This document shows positions 44,846-54,298 of a DNA stretch of 64,000 nucleotides, piece after piece. A program made the position numbers and the translations under genes. Positions within the stretch are counted from its first letter, which is position 1. Each line of letters begins with the position of its first letter. The notes beneath the pieces were generated by a model. It had not been told where the DNA came from. It searched no databases and saw nothing but the letters and a program-made list of their open reading frames with translations. The stretch is from Pseudomonas corrugata (GTDB taxonomy: Bacteria > Pseudomonadota > Gammaproteobacteria > Pseudomonadales > Pseudomonadaceae), in assembly GCF_001269905.1 (NCBI RefSeq), contig NZ_LHVK01000008.1:124001-188000 (forward strand), given 5' to 3'.

Positions 44846-44857
44846 TCATATATATGA
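44846..44857. promoter_or_regulatory. Palindrome TCATATATATGA before gntR
   Basis: A perfect 12-base palindrome 26-37 bases upstream of the gntR ATG, in the right place to be an autoregulatory operator or to overlap a -10 element. The same CATATAT core appears before the GAPDH gene at 47276-47299. Confidence 0.4.
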
Positions 44858-45039
44858 ATATGCACCGAGTATTTGCCCAGGCAGCGAGGTTGTCAAGAAT
44901 GGCCTCGGCATATGGCTGACGAATGGCGTGCTTCGAGTTGCCCGGATCCCGGGGCGGAGAAGCTGGATGAGCGGCGAGTGACTGAACTTCACACCTTGGC
45001 CATGCTGCCGGGCGTGGCCGTGTTTTCTGTGCTGGATGA

Positions 45040-46257
45040 TCAATATCCCGCGTGACGAGGCAATGCCATGGAAATGAGGGCGGCGAGGAGGACAAAGCCG
45101 CTGGAAATCCACAGACATGCTTCCAGTCCATGAGTTTGATAGACCCAACCGGAAAGCAGTGTGCCGATCAATCGGCCCATGGCGTTGGACATGTAATAGA
45201 AACCCACGTCCAGTGATACGCCGTCCTCCTTGGCATAGGACACGATCAGATAGCTGTGCAGGGAGGAATTCACCGCGAACAGTGCACCAAACACTGCCAG
45301 TCCGCCGAGCAGCACCATCTGTTGCGACAGCCCGGTGCCCAGGCCCAGCGCAATAGCCATCGGCAGGCCAGCCAACGCCAGCGCCCAGAGGAACGCGCCA
45401 CGGCCGTCCGGTACATGCCCCCGTTCTTTGCCGGTGATGTAGGGCGCCAACGATTGCACGAGGCCGTAGCCGATCACCCAGGCGGCGAGGAAACCACCGA
45501 CCTTCCAGAAGTCCCAGGCAAAGACGCTGCTCAGGTAGACCGGCAGGGCCACCACGAACCAGACGTCGCGAGCGCCGAACAGAAACATCCGCGCCGCCGA
45601 CAGAATATTGATCGCACGACTCTTGGACAGCAGGTCGCGAAACCTGGGTTTGGCTTTCGCCTTGCCCAGGTCCCTCTTCAGCAGGATCAGGCTACCGATC
45701 CAGATCAGCGCCAATGCACTGGCCATCGCCAGCAACGCCCCCCTGAACCCCATCGAAGCCAGTAAGGCGCCACCGAGGAAAAAACCCACGCCCTTGAGGG
45801 CATTTTTCGAGCCGGTGAGCATCGCCACCCACTTGTAGAGCATTCCCTGTTGCTCGTCGGGAACGAGAAGCTTGAGGGTGCTTTTTGCACTCATCTTGTT
45901 CAGGTCCTTGGCGATCCCGGACAAAGCCTGGGCTGCCATGACCCAGGGAACGGTCAGCCACACTGCCGGCACCGTCAACATGAGCAATGCCACGACCTGC
46001 AGGCCCAGGCCGATATTCATGGTGCGGTTCAAACCCAGCCGGGCTCCCAGATAACCTCCCACCAGGTTGGTAATGACGCCGAAGAGTTCGTAAAACAGGA
46101 ACAACGCAGCGATTTGCAGCGGGCTGTAGCCCAACGCGTGAAAGTGCAGCACCACCAACATGCGCAAGGCGCCGTCGGTGAGGGTGAACGTCCAGTAGTT
46201 ACCCGTGACGAGCAGGTATTGCCGCACTTCTGGAGTCAGAGCTGCCAGTGTTTTCAT
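45040..46257 (-). CDS. arsJ: Organoarsenical efflux MFS transporter ArsJ
   Basis: A 405-residue, 12-segment transporter with the ArsJ signature: [59 protein letters not shown] and [19 protein letters not shown]. ArsJ exports 1-arseno-3-phosphoglycerate, formed when a partner GAPDH uses arsenate in place of phosphate; outside the cell the product breaks down to arsenate. ATG 46257 overlaps the GAPDH stop by 4 bases. The pairing makes the assignment firm. Confidence 0.95.
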   Translation of the reverse strand: MKTLAALTPEVRQYLLVTGNYWTFTLTDGALRMLVVLHFHALGYSPLQIAALFLFYELFGVITNLVGGYLGARLGLNRTMNIGLGLQVVALLMLTVPAVWLTVPWVMAAQALSGIAKDLNKMSAKSTLKLLVPDEQQGMLYKWVAMLTGSKNALKGVGFFLGGALLASMGFRGALLAMASALALIWIGSLILLKRDLGKAKAKPRFRDLLSKSRAINILSAARMFLFGARDVWFVVALPVYLSSVFAWDFWKVGGFLAAWVIGYGLVQSLAPYITGKERGHVPDGRGAFLWALALAGLPMAIALGLGTGLSQQMVLLGGLAVFGALFAVNSSLHSYLIVSYAKEDGVSLDVGFYYMSNAMGRLIGTLLSGWVYQTHGLEACLWISSGFVLLAALISMALPRHAGY

Positions 46258-47264
46258 GGGTGCCCGGCCAGACCGACCATCCGCGCCAGCTCGACGGTAC
46301 GGTTGGCATAGCCCCACTCATTGTCGTACCAGGCATAGAGCTTGACCTGGGTACCGTTGATAACCAGGGTCGACAACGCGTCGATGATGGATGAGCGTGG
46401 GTCGGTCCGGTAGTCGATGGACACCAGGGGGCGCTCTTCGAAACCGAGGATGTCTTTCAATTCGTTTTCGGAGGCGTCCTTGAGCCATTGATTCACTTCT
46501 TCGACAGTGGTGGCTCGCTCGACCTCGAAGACGCAATCGGTCAGCGAAGCATTGGCCAGTGGCACGCGCACGGCGTGGCCGTTGAGGCGACCACGCAACT
46601 CGGGGAAGATTTCCGCAATGGCGGTGGCCGAGCCCGTGCTGGTGGGGATCAGGCTCAGGCCCGAGGCACGGGCACGGCGCAGGTCCTTGTGGGGTTGATC
46701 GAGGAGGCTCTGAGTATTGGTCAGGTCATGGATGGTAGTGATCGAGCCGTGGCGGATGCCGAGTTTTTCGTGGATGACCTTGACCACCGGGGCCAGGCAG
46801 TTGGTGGTGCAGGACGCGGCGGTGACAATGGGATGTTCAGCGGGCTTGAACAGCTGGTGATTGACGCCCATGACGATGTTCAGCGCCCCCTTTTCCTTCA
46901 CCGGGGCGCTGACCACTACGCGCTTCACGCCTTGATCGAGGTAAGCCTGAAGCACCGCGACGGTCTTCATCTTGCCACTGGCCTCGATCACCAGATCGCA
47001 GGCTGACCAGTCGGTGTCGGCAATGGTCTTGTTGGCCGTCACTTTGATTCGCTGGCCTTCGATGACGATGTCGTCGCCGTCTGCATCGGCCTGGTGGCTC
47101 CAGCGGCCGTGCACGGAGTCGAAATTCAACAGGTGCGCATGGGTGGCCGCGTCACCGGCCGGGTCGTTGACCTGCACAAACTCGAACTCGGGCCAATGCC
47201 AGGCGGCCCGCATCGCGAGACGACCGATTCGGCCAAAACCATTGATGCCCACTTTGATCGTCAT
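46254..47264 (-). CDS. ArsJ-associated glyceraldehyde-3-phosphate dehydrogenase
   Basis: A 336-residue GAPDH. It has the NAD-binding [17 protein letters not shown], the catalytic Cys in [11 protein letters not shown], the partner His in [11 protein letters not shown], and the closing [16 protein letters not shown]. In this context it makes 1-arseno-3-phosphoglycerate from arsenate, the substrate of ArsJ. ATG 47264 follows GGCAGG. It is the first gene of the two-gene operon. No arsR, arsB or arsC gene is in the window. The promoter carries CATATAT inverted repeats. Confidence 0.95.
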   Translation of the reverse strand: MTIKVGINGFGRIGRLAMRAAWHWPEFEFVQVNDPAGDAATHAHLLNFDSVHGRWSHQADADGDDIVIEGQRIKVTANKTIADTDWSACDLVIEASGKMKTVAVLQAYLDQGVKRVVVSAPVKEKGALNIVMGVNHQLFKPAEHPIVTAASCTTNCLAPVVKVIHEKLGIRHGSITTIHDLTNTQSLLDQPHKDLRRARASGLSLIPTSTGSATAIAEIFPELRGRLNGHAVRVPLANASLTDCVFEVERATTVEEVNQWLKDASENELKDILGFEERPLVSIDYRTDPRSSIIDALSTLVINGTQVKLYAWYDNEWGYANRTVELARMVGLAGHP

Positions 47265-47275
47265 GTTGCCTGCCC

Positions 47276-47299
47276 CATATATGAAAATCCGAATATATG
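47276..47299. promoter_or_regulatory. CATATAT-N10-ATATATG inverted repeat before the GAPDH-arsJ operon
   Basis: Arms at 47276-47282 and 47293-47299, starting 12 bases before the ATG, so a bound protein would block the ribosome site or promoter. An ArsR-type repressor is a natural candidate but is not encoded nearby. A second short inverted repeat TTCCC...GGGAA follows at 47302-47320. Confidence 0.45.
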
Positions 47300-47390
47300 T
47301 TTTCCCGTATGTAATGGGAAGCCCCCCGGTACCGGTATTGCGGGGGCAAATTGGAAGAGCGGTGGATCAGGTCGTTCAATGTTGGATGTG

Positions 47391-47770
47391 CCGCCGCCAT
47401 CGCGAGCAGGCTCGCTCCCACAGGGACCTGTGTTGCGCGAAAGTAATGCATACACCGCAGCTCCAATGTGGGAGCGAGCCTGCTCGCGATGGCGGTGGTT
47501 CGGCTTGCATCCATGTCGAATGTACCACCGCCTTCGCGGGCAAGCCCGGCTCCCACAGGGGCCTGCGTCGCGCGAAAGTAATGCACACACCGCAGCTCCA
47601 ATGTGGGAGCGAGCCTGCTCGCGATGGCGGTGGTTCGGCTTGCATCCATGTCGAATGTACCACCGCCTTCGCGGGCAAGCCCGGCTCCCACAGGGGCCTG
47701 TGTCGTACATAAGCAATGCATGCACCGCCGATCCAATGTGGGAGCGAGCTTGCTCGCGATGGCGGTGGTA
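47391..47770. repeat. Tandem REPIN array, ~134-base period, about 2.8 units
   Basis: REP pairs CGCCATCGCGAGCAGGCTCG / TGTGGGAGCGAGCCTGCTCG recur with conserved linkers GCGCGAAAGTAATGCA and GTTCGGCTTGCATCCATGTC. The array lies in the ~590-base gap between the divergent GAPDH-arsJ operon and the amidase gene. Confidence 0.88.
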
Positions 47771-47854
47771 AAGTGCACAGCAATCGAATGAGAATCCACT
47801 TTGAGAGGCCCGGGGTGTCCAACCCCATCTCTCGTCATCCGCAGCGATAACAGC

Positions 47855-49564
47855 ATGATCGAAGTCACTGAAGTTTCCATTGCCCAATTGCGCGCCGCAC
47901 TCGAGTCTGGCCAGACGACAGCAGTTGAGCTGGTCCAGGCCTACCTCGCCAGGATCGAGGCCTACGACGGCCCTAATACGTCCACCGCCCTGAACGCGGT
48001 CGTGGTACGAAACCCAGAGGCACTGAACGAGGCACAGGCGTCCGATGCCCGCCGCGTCCAGGGCAAGACGCTGGGGCCGCTCGATGGCATTCCCTACACC
48101 GCCAAGGACAGCTATCTGGTGAAGGGCCTCACCGCGGCCTCCGGAAGTCCGGCCTTCAAGGACCTGATTGCCTACCGCGATGCCTTCACCATCGAGCGGC
48201 TGCGCGGTGCCGGGGCGATCTGCCTGGGCAAGACCAATATGCCGCCCATGGCCAACGGCGGCATGCAGCGCGGCGTGTACGGCCGTGCCGAGAGCCCGTA
48301 CAACGGCGACTATCTCACCGCACCGTTTGCATCGGGCTCTTCCAACGGCGCCGGCACTGCAACGGCGGCCAGTTTCGCGGCATTCGGTCTCGCCGAAGAA
48401 ACCTGGTCCAGCGGACGTGGCCCGGCCTCGAACAATGGCTTGTGTGCCTACACGCCTTCGCGTGGCGTGATCTCGGTGCGCGGCAACTGGCCGCTGACGC
48501 CAACGATGGACGTGGTTGTGCCTTACGCCCGAACCATGGCCGATCTGCTGGAAGTGCTGGATGTGGTGGTCGCACAGGACCCGGACACCCGGGGCGACCT
48601 GTGGCGCCTGCAACCCTGGGTGCCCATCCCGAGCGTCGACACCGTGCGGCCCGCCTCCTATCCCTCGCTCGCCGCCACTTCCGAGGCGTTGGCAGGTATC
48701 CGCTTCGGCGTTCCGCGCATGTACATCAATGCCGATCCCGACGCCGGCACGGCCGAAGCCCCGGGCATCGGCGGTCCGACCGGGCAACGTATCATCACCC
48801 GAGCGTCGGTGATCGCCCTGTGGGATGAGGCACGCAAGACCCTCCAAGCCTGTGGCGCCGAAGTGGTAGAAGTGGATTTCCCGCTGGTGTCCAACTGCGA
48901 GGGCGACCGCCCCGGCGCACCGACGGTGTTTACCCGTGGCCTGGTCTCCAAGGAATTCCTCCATCACGAACTGTGGGACCTGTCCGCCTGGGCGTTCGAC
49001 GACTTCCTGCGGGCCAACGGTGATCCGAAACTCAATCGCCTGGCCGACGTGAACGGCCCGCTGATCTTCCCCCACGACCCAGGCACCCTGCCCAACCGCG
49101 AGGACGATCTGGCCGCAGGCATGGACGAATACGTGAAGATGGCCGAGCGTGGCATCACACCCTGGGACCAGATCCCCACCCTGCCGGACGGCCTGCGGGG
49201 GCTGGAAAAGACCCGTCAGATCGACCTTGAAGACTGGATGAAGCAACTTGGACTCGATGCGGTGATCTTCCCCACCGTCGCCGACGTCGGGCCGACAGAC
49301 GCCGACGTCAACCCGGCCTCCGCGGACATCGCCTGGAGCAACGGCGTCTGGGTCGCCAACGGCAACCTCGCCATCCGCCATCTGGGCGTGCCTACCGTCA
49401 CGGTGCCGATGGGCGTCATGGCGGACATCGGTATGCCTGTCGGGTTGACGTTCGCCGGTCGTGCCTATGACGACTCGAAGCTGCTGCGCCTGGCCTCGGC
49501 ATTCGAATCGACCGGGTCGAAGCGACGAGTACCGGCGCGTACGCCGCCGTTGTCGACTCGCTGA
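47855..49564 (+). CDS. Amidase signature family protein
   Basis: A 569-residue amidase. ATG 47855 is the first sensible start; the ribosome site is weak. The Ser-cisSer-Lys triad is visible: Lys in PYTAKDSYL, the Gly/Ser-rich loop FASGSSNGAGTATAASF, and the nucleophile segment EETWSSGRGPA. Here the usual GTDTGGSIR is changed to ETWSSGRGP, so substrate handling may differ from common amidases. The substrate is not predictable. The gene is monocistronic, ending at a bidirectional terminator shared with treA. Confidence 0.85.
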   Translation: MIEVTEVSIAQLRAALESGQTTAVELVQAYLARIEAYDGPNTSTALNAVVVRNPEALNEAQASDARRVQGKTLGPLDGIPYTAKDSYLVKGLTAASGSPAFKDLIAYRDAFTIERLRGAGAICLGKTNMPPMANGGMQRGVYGRAESPYNGDYLTAPFASGSSNGAGTATAASFAAFGLAEETWSSGRGPASNNGLCAYTPSRGVISVRGNWPLTPTMDVVVPYARTMADLLEVLDVVVAQDPDTRGDLWRLQPWVPIPSVDTVRPASYPSLAATSEALAGIRFGVPRMYINADPDAGTAEAPGIGGPTGQRIITRASVIALWDEARKTLQACGAEVVEVDFPLVSNCEGDRPGAPTVFTRGLVSKEFLHHELWDLSAWAFDDFLRANGDPKLNRLADVNGPLIFPHDPGTLPNREDDLAAGMDEYVKMAERGITPWDQIPTLPDGLRGLEKTRQIDLEDWMKQLGLDAVIFPTVADVGPTDADVNPASADIAWSNGVWVANGNLAIRHLGVPTVTVPMGVMADIGMPVGLTFAGRAYDDSKLLRLASAFESTGSKRRVPARTPPLSTR

Positions 49565-49569
49565 GATCA

Positions 49570-49599
49570 CAGGGTGGCGGAGCTTTCACCGCCACCCTG
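49570..49599. terminator. Bidirectional terminator between amidase and trehalase
   Basis: A perfect 11-base stem CAGGGTGGCGG / CCGCCACCCTG with an 8-base loop, in the 54-base gap between two convergent stop codons. Confidence 0.8.
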
Positions 49600-49618
49600 G
49601 CATCCCGGGACGACGCCA

Positions 49619-51244
49619 TCAATAACCGGCGGTTCCGGCACTTGCGCCATATTTCTCCAACAACTTCAGCGTGACACCATTGGTCCAGCCGAAGCCATCC
49701 TGCAATTCATATTCGCCCCCGCCGCCACCCTGCCCCGCGCCGGACACATCGTATTTCTCCACCAGCTTGTCTTCGTCGCGATAGAGATTCTGCACCTGTG
49801 CCAGGAAGCGCGTGCCGATCTGCTCTGCCAGCGCGGTTTGCCCATAACGGTTCAAACCTTCCACCGCCACCCATTGCAGCGGCGCCCAGCCATTGGGCTC
49901 ATCCCACTGCTGACCGTTGCTGACTTGGGTAGTCGCGATACCACCCGGACGCAGCAAGCCCGAACGTACCGCCTCGGCAGTACGACCCGCACGCTCGGCC
50001 GAGGCCAGACCGGTGTATAGCGGAAACAGCGTCGCAGCGGTCAGGTTGGGGCGTTGCTGCTTCAGTTGCCAATCGTAGTCCACGTAATAGCCGCCATCGG
50101 CCTTCCACAAATGCTGCTCGATGGCACGCTGGCGCAGGTCGGCGCGGTGGCCGTAGGTCTGGACACAGGGCACGTTCTGGACGGTTGCGCAGGCCTTGGC
50201 GATGGTACGTTCCAGGTGATACATCAGGCTGTTCAGGTCCACCGGCACGATAGACGTGGTACGTATCGTCGTCAGGTCCTTGTTGTCGCCCAGCCAGCGG
50301 GAGCTGAAGTCCCAGCCACTTTCGGCGCCGGCACGCAGGTCGCGCCAGACCTGCGGTTTCGCCCTGTCCGTCGTCTGTTCGGCAGTCTTGACGTCCTGCA
50401 ACCATGACTCCTGCCGCGGCGTCGGGCTGGCGTCCCAGTAGCGATTGAGCACGCTGCCATCAGCCAGTTTGACCACGTGTTGGGCAGCCGCGCCGGGCTT
50501 GAGCGCCTGCGCGCCAGCCATCCAGTAGGCATATTCCTTCTGCAGTTGTGGCAAGTACCGACTGTAGGCCTGGTCACCCTCGATGTGCGCCTGCAACTCC
50601 ACCATATAGGCAAAGAACGGCGGCTGGGAGCGGCTCAGGTAGTACGTGCGGTTGCCGTTGGGGATGTGGCCGTAGGTGTCGATCATGTAGGCGAAGTTGT
50701 CGACCATCTGTCGCACCCGGGCCTTGTCGCCGCTTTGCTCAAGACCGAGCATGGTGAAATAGGAGTCCCAGTAATACATCTCGCGAAAACGCCCACCCGG
50801 GACCACATAGGGTTGGGGCAAGGGCAACAGGCTGCTGTACTGAGGCACATCCCTGTAGGTTCGGCTCAGCACCGGCCAGAGATTGTCGATGTGCTCCCGA
50901 ATCGGCGCGCCGGGCTTGGGTGCCGGGCTTTCGGCTTGACCGGACTCGGTGAAATTGGCCTTCACGAAAGCCTTGAGATCGAAGCCGGGGCTGTCACGGC
51001 GGGCCAGGTAATCGGCACGGATCTGCGCCGGGTCGCGGTTCGGCAGTGCGTCCACGAAGTGTTTCTGGTCGGTAAACACCTGGCCGCGTTGCACCGCTTC
51101 GAAGAGTTCCGGGTAGGCCTGGTCAGGTGGCGAGTTGGCCCGTCCCTGGGCATCGGCGTAGCTCCATGTTGCCGGCGGTTGACTGGAACAGGCCGCGCAA
51201 AGCACGACGGCGAAGGACAGGCTGGTGAAATGCAAAGGTCGCAT
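49619..51244 (-). CDS. treA: Periplasmic trehalase, GH37
   Basis: A 541-residue trehalase that splits trehalose into two glucoses outside the cytoplasm. ATG 51244 follows AGGGAG. The N-terminus has a lipobox-like LCAACSS, so it may be a lipoprotein rather than a free periplasmic enzyme. GH37 signatures are PGGRFREMYYWDSYF and QWDEPNGWAPLQW. It also has a Gly-rich loop GQGGGGGEYELQDGFGWTNG, typical of bacterial TreA. It is a single gene convergent with the amidase. Confidence 0.93.
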   Translation of the reverse strand: MRPLHFTSLSFAVVLCAACSSQPPATWSYADAQGRANSPPDQAYPELFEAVQRGQVFTDQKHFVDALPNRDPAQIRADYLARRDSPGFDLKAFVKANFTESGQAESPAPKPGAPIREHIDNLWPVLSRTYRDVPQYSSLLPLPQPYVVPGGRFREMYYWDSYFTMLGLEQSGDKARVRQMVDNFAYMIDTYGHIPNGNRTYYLSRSQPPFFAYMVELQAHIEGDQAYSRYLPQLQKEYAYWMAGAQALKPGAAAQHVVKLADGSVLNRYWDASPTPRQESWLQDVKTAEQTTDRAKPQVWRDLRAGAESGWDFSSRWLGDNKDLTTIRTTSIVPVDLNSLMYHLERTIAKACATVQNVPCVQTYGHRADLRQRAIEQHLWKADGGYYVDYDWQLKQQRPNLTAATLFPLYTGLASAERAGRTAEAVRSGLLRPGGIATTQVSNGQQWDEPNGWAPLQWVAVEGLNRYGQTALAEQIGTRFLAQVQNLYRDEDKLVEKYDVSGAGQGGGGGEYELQDGFGWTNGVTLKLLEKYGASAGTAGY

Positions 51245-51363
51245 CAGTGGACTCCCTGTTGTCGTTCCTGGACAAACGAGTGACATGAGGGAGTGACACT
51301 GGGTTCATTTAAATCGCCGGATCGATGGAGTTTGGCCTTTGTGCGGTGACGTCAGGCCCAGGA

Positions 51364-53283
51364 TCACGAAGCATTCGCCAGCCTGGTCTGATTGCGGCCC
51401 CGGGCCTTGGCCATGTAGAGCGCCTGGTCCGCTTGCTTGAGCAGGTCTTGTGCCGTCACCTCCTCCATGAGCACCATGACTGCCAGGCCAATGCTCACCG
51501 TCACGAAGCCGAACGGCGACCTGGCATGGGGCCGCGCCATGGCTTCCACGGCTTCGCCCAGAGCCTGGGCATGCCGTAGCGCGCTCTCGATATTGGGGGC
51601 CGTGGTGATAAGGACAAACTCTTCGCCCCCATAGCGCGCCACCAGATCACCGGCTCGCTGGGCATGGACCTTCAGTGTATTGGCAATGCTTCGCAGACAG
51701 TCGTCGCCAGCCTGATGCCCATAATGGTCGTTATAGCTCTTGAACAAGTCCACATCGATCAGCATCAGCGACAGCAGGCTTCCCGTACGCACCGAGCGTC
51801 GCCATTCATTAACCAGGACTTCATCGAAATGACGGCGGTTGGCAATTCCCGTCAGGCCATCAGTGGTGCTCAGCACAACCAACTGACGATTGGCCTCCTC
51901 AAGCGCCGCAGTCCGGTCCTTGACCTTGAGTTCCAATTGCTCCTGGGCGTCCTGGATCCGATCCGCCATCGAGGCAAAGTCTCGGGCCAGTTCGCCAATT
52001 TCGTCGGCGGAGCGGATCGGCAGCATGTCGTGGCTCAGGCGTTCCCTGGACAAACCAAGCGAACGTGTCGCCTGCATCAGGCGAAACAGTGGAATGGCCA
52101 CTTGTTTCTGCAGAATGGAACGCAGGATGAAGATTTCCACCAGCAGGGTCAGCAGTCCCAGGGCAACCACGATCAGCAGGTTGTCGACAATTGCCGGCAC
52201 CATCTGCGCCCGGGGAAAGTGCACGGCGAGCGCCCAAGGCGTACCGGGCACGATGCCCATCGCGACAATGTCGTCGCGTGTCTGCACCACCACTGCCTGG
52301 CCGGGCGCCAGCGAGGGCACTGTATCAAGAAGCGGATAGTCGCCGCCCAGCCCGAGCGAACGGATGGAGGCCTTGCCTTCGCTGGCTTCGACCTGATCCA
52401 TCTTGCCCGGGTAGTAGATCAGCGTGCCGTCGCCATCGGCGATGAACATGGTGCTGTATGCACCGTCCACGAAGGGTTTGGCCGTGCGCTTCATGAGTTC
52501 ATCGAGCAGCACATCGACACAGGCCAGGATCTGGTGCTTGCCGGAGGCGTCGGCCACGTCGGGCGTGGCGACCGTGGTCATCCAGGCGTTGTTGGAGGCA
52601 TCCCAGTACATCCGGGTGAACAGCGTTTCGCTGCCGGGGCTCGCAAAGCCCCGCGCATAGAACTCATAGGTCTCCAGCTTCAGGGCATCCGCCCCCGAAT
52701 AGGTAAAGACCTTGGCGATGTCGGCCTGCTGGTAGATGGGAAAGCCCTTCTCCGGCACCACGCCATAGAAATTGAACAGCCGCCCCTTAGCACTGGAACC
52801 GTATTTGTACGAGAGGATATACGACAGGGCAAACCGCGCCTTGATGTCATCGTTGGGTGGAATGTCGGGCGCGTAAGTGGCTGACATTCCGGCGAAGCGA
52901 CGGCCATCCGGCAGCGGGTCGCCTTCGAACAGCATTGGTCGCTGGGTATAGGAACCGTCTTCGTGCCGGTAGAAGATCCGGTCGAAGTCCTGCACCAGTG
53001 CAGCCCGGCTTTCCGGATTGGCCAGGATACTCTTGAACTCGCTGAGGAAATTGCGCTGCAGGTCCTTTATTTCGTTGAATGGCAGAGATTCGCGTTGCAA
53101 GGTCTGCTCGGTGGAGAGCAACAATTGCGTGGTAATCGCTTTTTCCAGCGAGGACAGGTTCACATAATAGGAAATCGCACCGGCACACAATGAAACCAGG
53201 CCGATCCGCAGGACTGCCAGGCGCAGCGCACGGGCTGTGAGTGAGCGTTTGCTGGAGGTGAAACCTGAGTCTTCTTGCACCAT
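51364..53283 (-). CDS. Membrane diguanylate cyclase with periplasmic Cache-type sensor and HAMP
   Basis: A 639-residue enzyme making c-di-GMP. ATG 53283 follows GGAGAG. Two membrane segments (~20-41 and ~275-300) flank a ~230-residue double-Cache-like periplasmic domain. A HAMP linker, a short coiled coil (QLELKVKDRTAALEEANRQL) and the GGDEF domain follow. The active site is YGGEEF, and the product-inhibition site RAGD precedes it by five residues, so feedback inhibition should occur. It is divergent from the binding-protein/GGDEF operon at 53527-56389, which suggests a shared signal or target. Confidence 0.93.
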   Translation of the reverse strand: MVQEDSGFTSSKRSLTARALRLAVLRIGLVSLCAGAISYYVNLSSLEKAITTQLLLSTEQTLQRESLPFNEIKDLQRNFLSEFKSILANPESRAALVQDFDRIFYRHEDGSYTQRPMLFEGDPLPDGRRFAGMSATYAPDIPPNDDIKARFALSYILSYKYGSSAKGRLFNFYGVVPEKGFPIYQQADIAKVFTYSGADALKLETYEFYARGFASPGSETLFTRMYWDASNNAWMTTVATPDVADASGKHQILACVDVLLDELMKRTAKPFVDGAYSTMFIADGDGTLIYYPGKMDQVEASEGKASIRSLGLGGDYPLLDTVPSLAPGQAVVVQTRDDIVAMGIVPGTPWALAVHFPRAQMVPAIVDNLLIVVALGLLTLLVEIFILRSILQKQVAIPLFRLMQATRSLGLSRERLSHDMLPIRSADEIGELARDFASMADRIQDAQEQLELKVKDRTAALEEANRQLVVLSTTDGLTGIANRRHFDEVLVNEWRRSVRTGSLLSLMLIDVDLFKSYNDHYGHQAGDDCLRSIANTLKVHAQRAGDLVARYGGEEFVLITTAPNIESALRHAQALGEAVEAMARPHARSPFGFVTVSIGLAVMVLMEEVTAQDLLKQADQALYMAKARGRNQTRLANAS

Positions 53284-53526
53284 CGCTTGCTCTCCGATCC
53301 AACATCTCGCCAACGCCAATGCGCCTATGAGCTATATCGGCTCGACCGCCCAAGGCTGGAGTTTTCCAGACGACTTTCACGCCAATCCGCCTGACGAGCC
53401 TTCCATCCCACCAGGTGACGAACGACGACAGGCGCGACTCAAGCCTGAGTCAACCCAGCCGATAACTATCGAGGAGAGGCTTCTTTGGCCCCACCGTGTC
53501 CTGCCGGTTTCTTAGGGTAATTTTCG
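53284..53526. promoter_or_regulatory. Divergent promoter region of two c-di-GMP units
   Basis: 243 bases between the Cache-GGDEF gene and the binding-protein/GGDEF operon. I see no palindrome or clear sigma-54 site and no gene. Confidence 0.35.
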
Positions 53527-54297
53527 ATGGTCCTGTCGCTTGACCGTTTGCTGGTGCTTGGCGTTCTGATGCTCATGGCTGCAAGCGGATTCTCGCCGAA
53601 TGCCGCGGCAGAGCCCGCGCTGCGCATCGTTACGGAGGAACTGCCGCCCTATAACATGACGCAGGACGGGCGGATGACCGGCATGAGCACCGAGGTGGTC
53701 CAGGCCGTGCTCAAGGAGGTCGGTATGCAGGCTCCGATCCAGTCCATGCCCTGGGCGCGTGCCTATCAAACAGCGCTCGATGACAATAACGTGCTGATCT
53801 ACTCCATCGCCCGCACCCCTGAACGCGAATCGCTTTTCCAATGGGTCGGCGCCATCGCGCCGACCCGCTGGTATCTGTATTCGCTGGCTGACCGTCCCGT
53901 AAAGCTCAACTCGCTGGACGATGCCCGCGGTCACCAGATCGCCACCGTCAACCAGGACGTGGGCGAGCAATACCTGGTTTCGAAGGGTTTTCGTATCGGC
54001 GAGGAACTGCAGTCGAGCACCAAGTACGAGCACAACTACCGCAAGCTCAAAGTCGACCATGTGGAGATGTGGATTTCCAACGAACTCAACGCGCAATACC
54101 TGGTTCGCCAGAACGGTGAAAATCCGGCCGAGGTGCTGGTACGTTCGCTGCCGATTCCCGATTTAAGCAGCGATGCAGGCCTGAGCATGGCGTTCAGCCG
54201 AAAGACGCCGACCGAGATCGTAGAGAAATTCCGCGCCGGCCTGGAAGCCATCCACCGCAATGGCGTCTACGACGCCATCCTGCACAAATGGCTATGA
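53527..54297 (+). CDS. Periplasmic solute-binding protein, SBP_bac_3 type (first in a GGDEF operon)
   Basis: A 256-residue protein with a signal peptide (to about NAAA) and the fold of amino-acid-type binding proteins: LRIVTEELPPYNMTQDGRMTG, MPWARAYQTALDDNNVLIYS, and ATVNQDVGEQYLVSKGF. No ABC permease or ATPase is nearby. It is instead followed, one base after its stop, by a membrane GGDEF enzyme, and then by a second binding protein of the same fold. A sensory rather than transport role is therefore likely. ATG 53527 has a weak GGGTAA site. Confidence 0.85.
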   Translation: MVLSLDRLLVLGVLMLMAASGFSPNAAAEPALRIVTEELPPYNMTQDGRMTGMSTEVVQAVLKEVGMQAPIQSMPWARAYQTALDDNNVLIYSIARTPERESLFQWVGAIAPTRWYLYSLADRPVKLNSLDDARGHQIATVNQDVGEQYLVSKGFRIGEELQSSTKYEHNYRKLKVDHVEMWISNELNAQYLVRQNGENPAEVLVRSLPIPDLSSDAGLSMAFSRKTPTEIVEKFRAGLEAIHRNGVYDAILHKWL

Positions 54298-54298
54298 G

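Noticed and set aside
47261..49570. A 769-residue open frame on the minus strand
   Set aside because: It runs antisense through the amidase and across the REPIN array; the plus-strand frame has the amidase triad.
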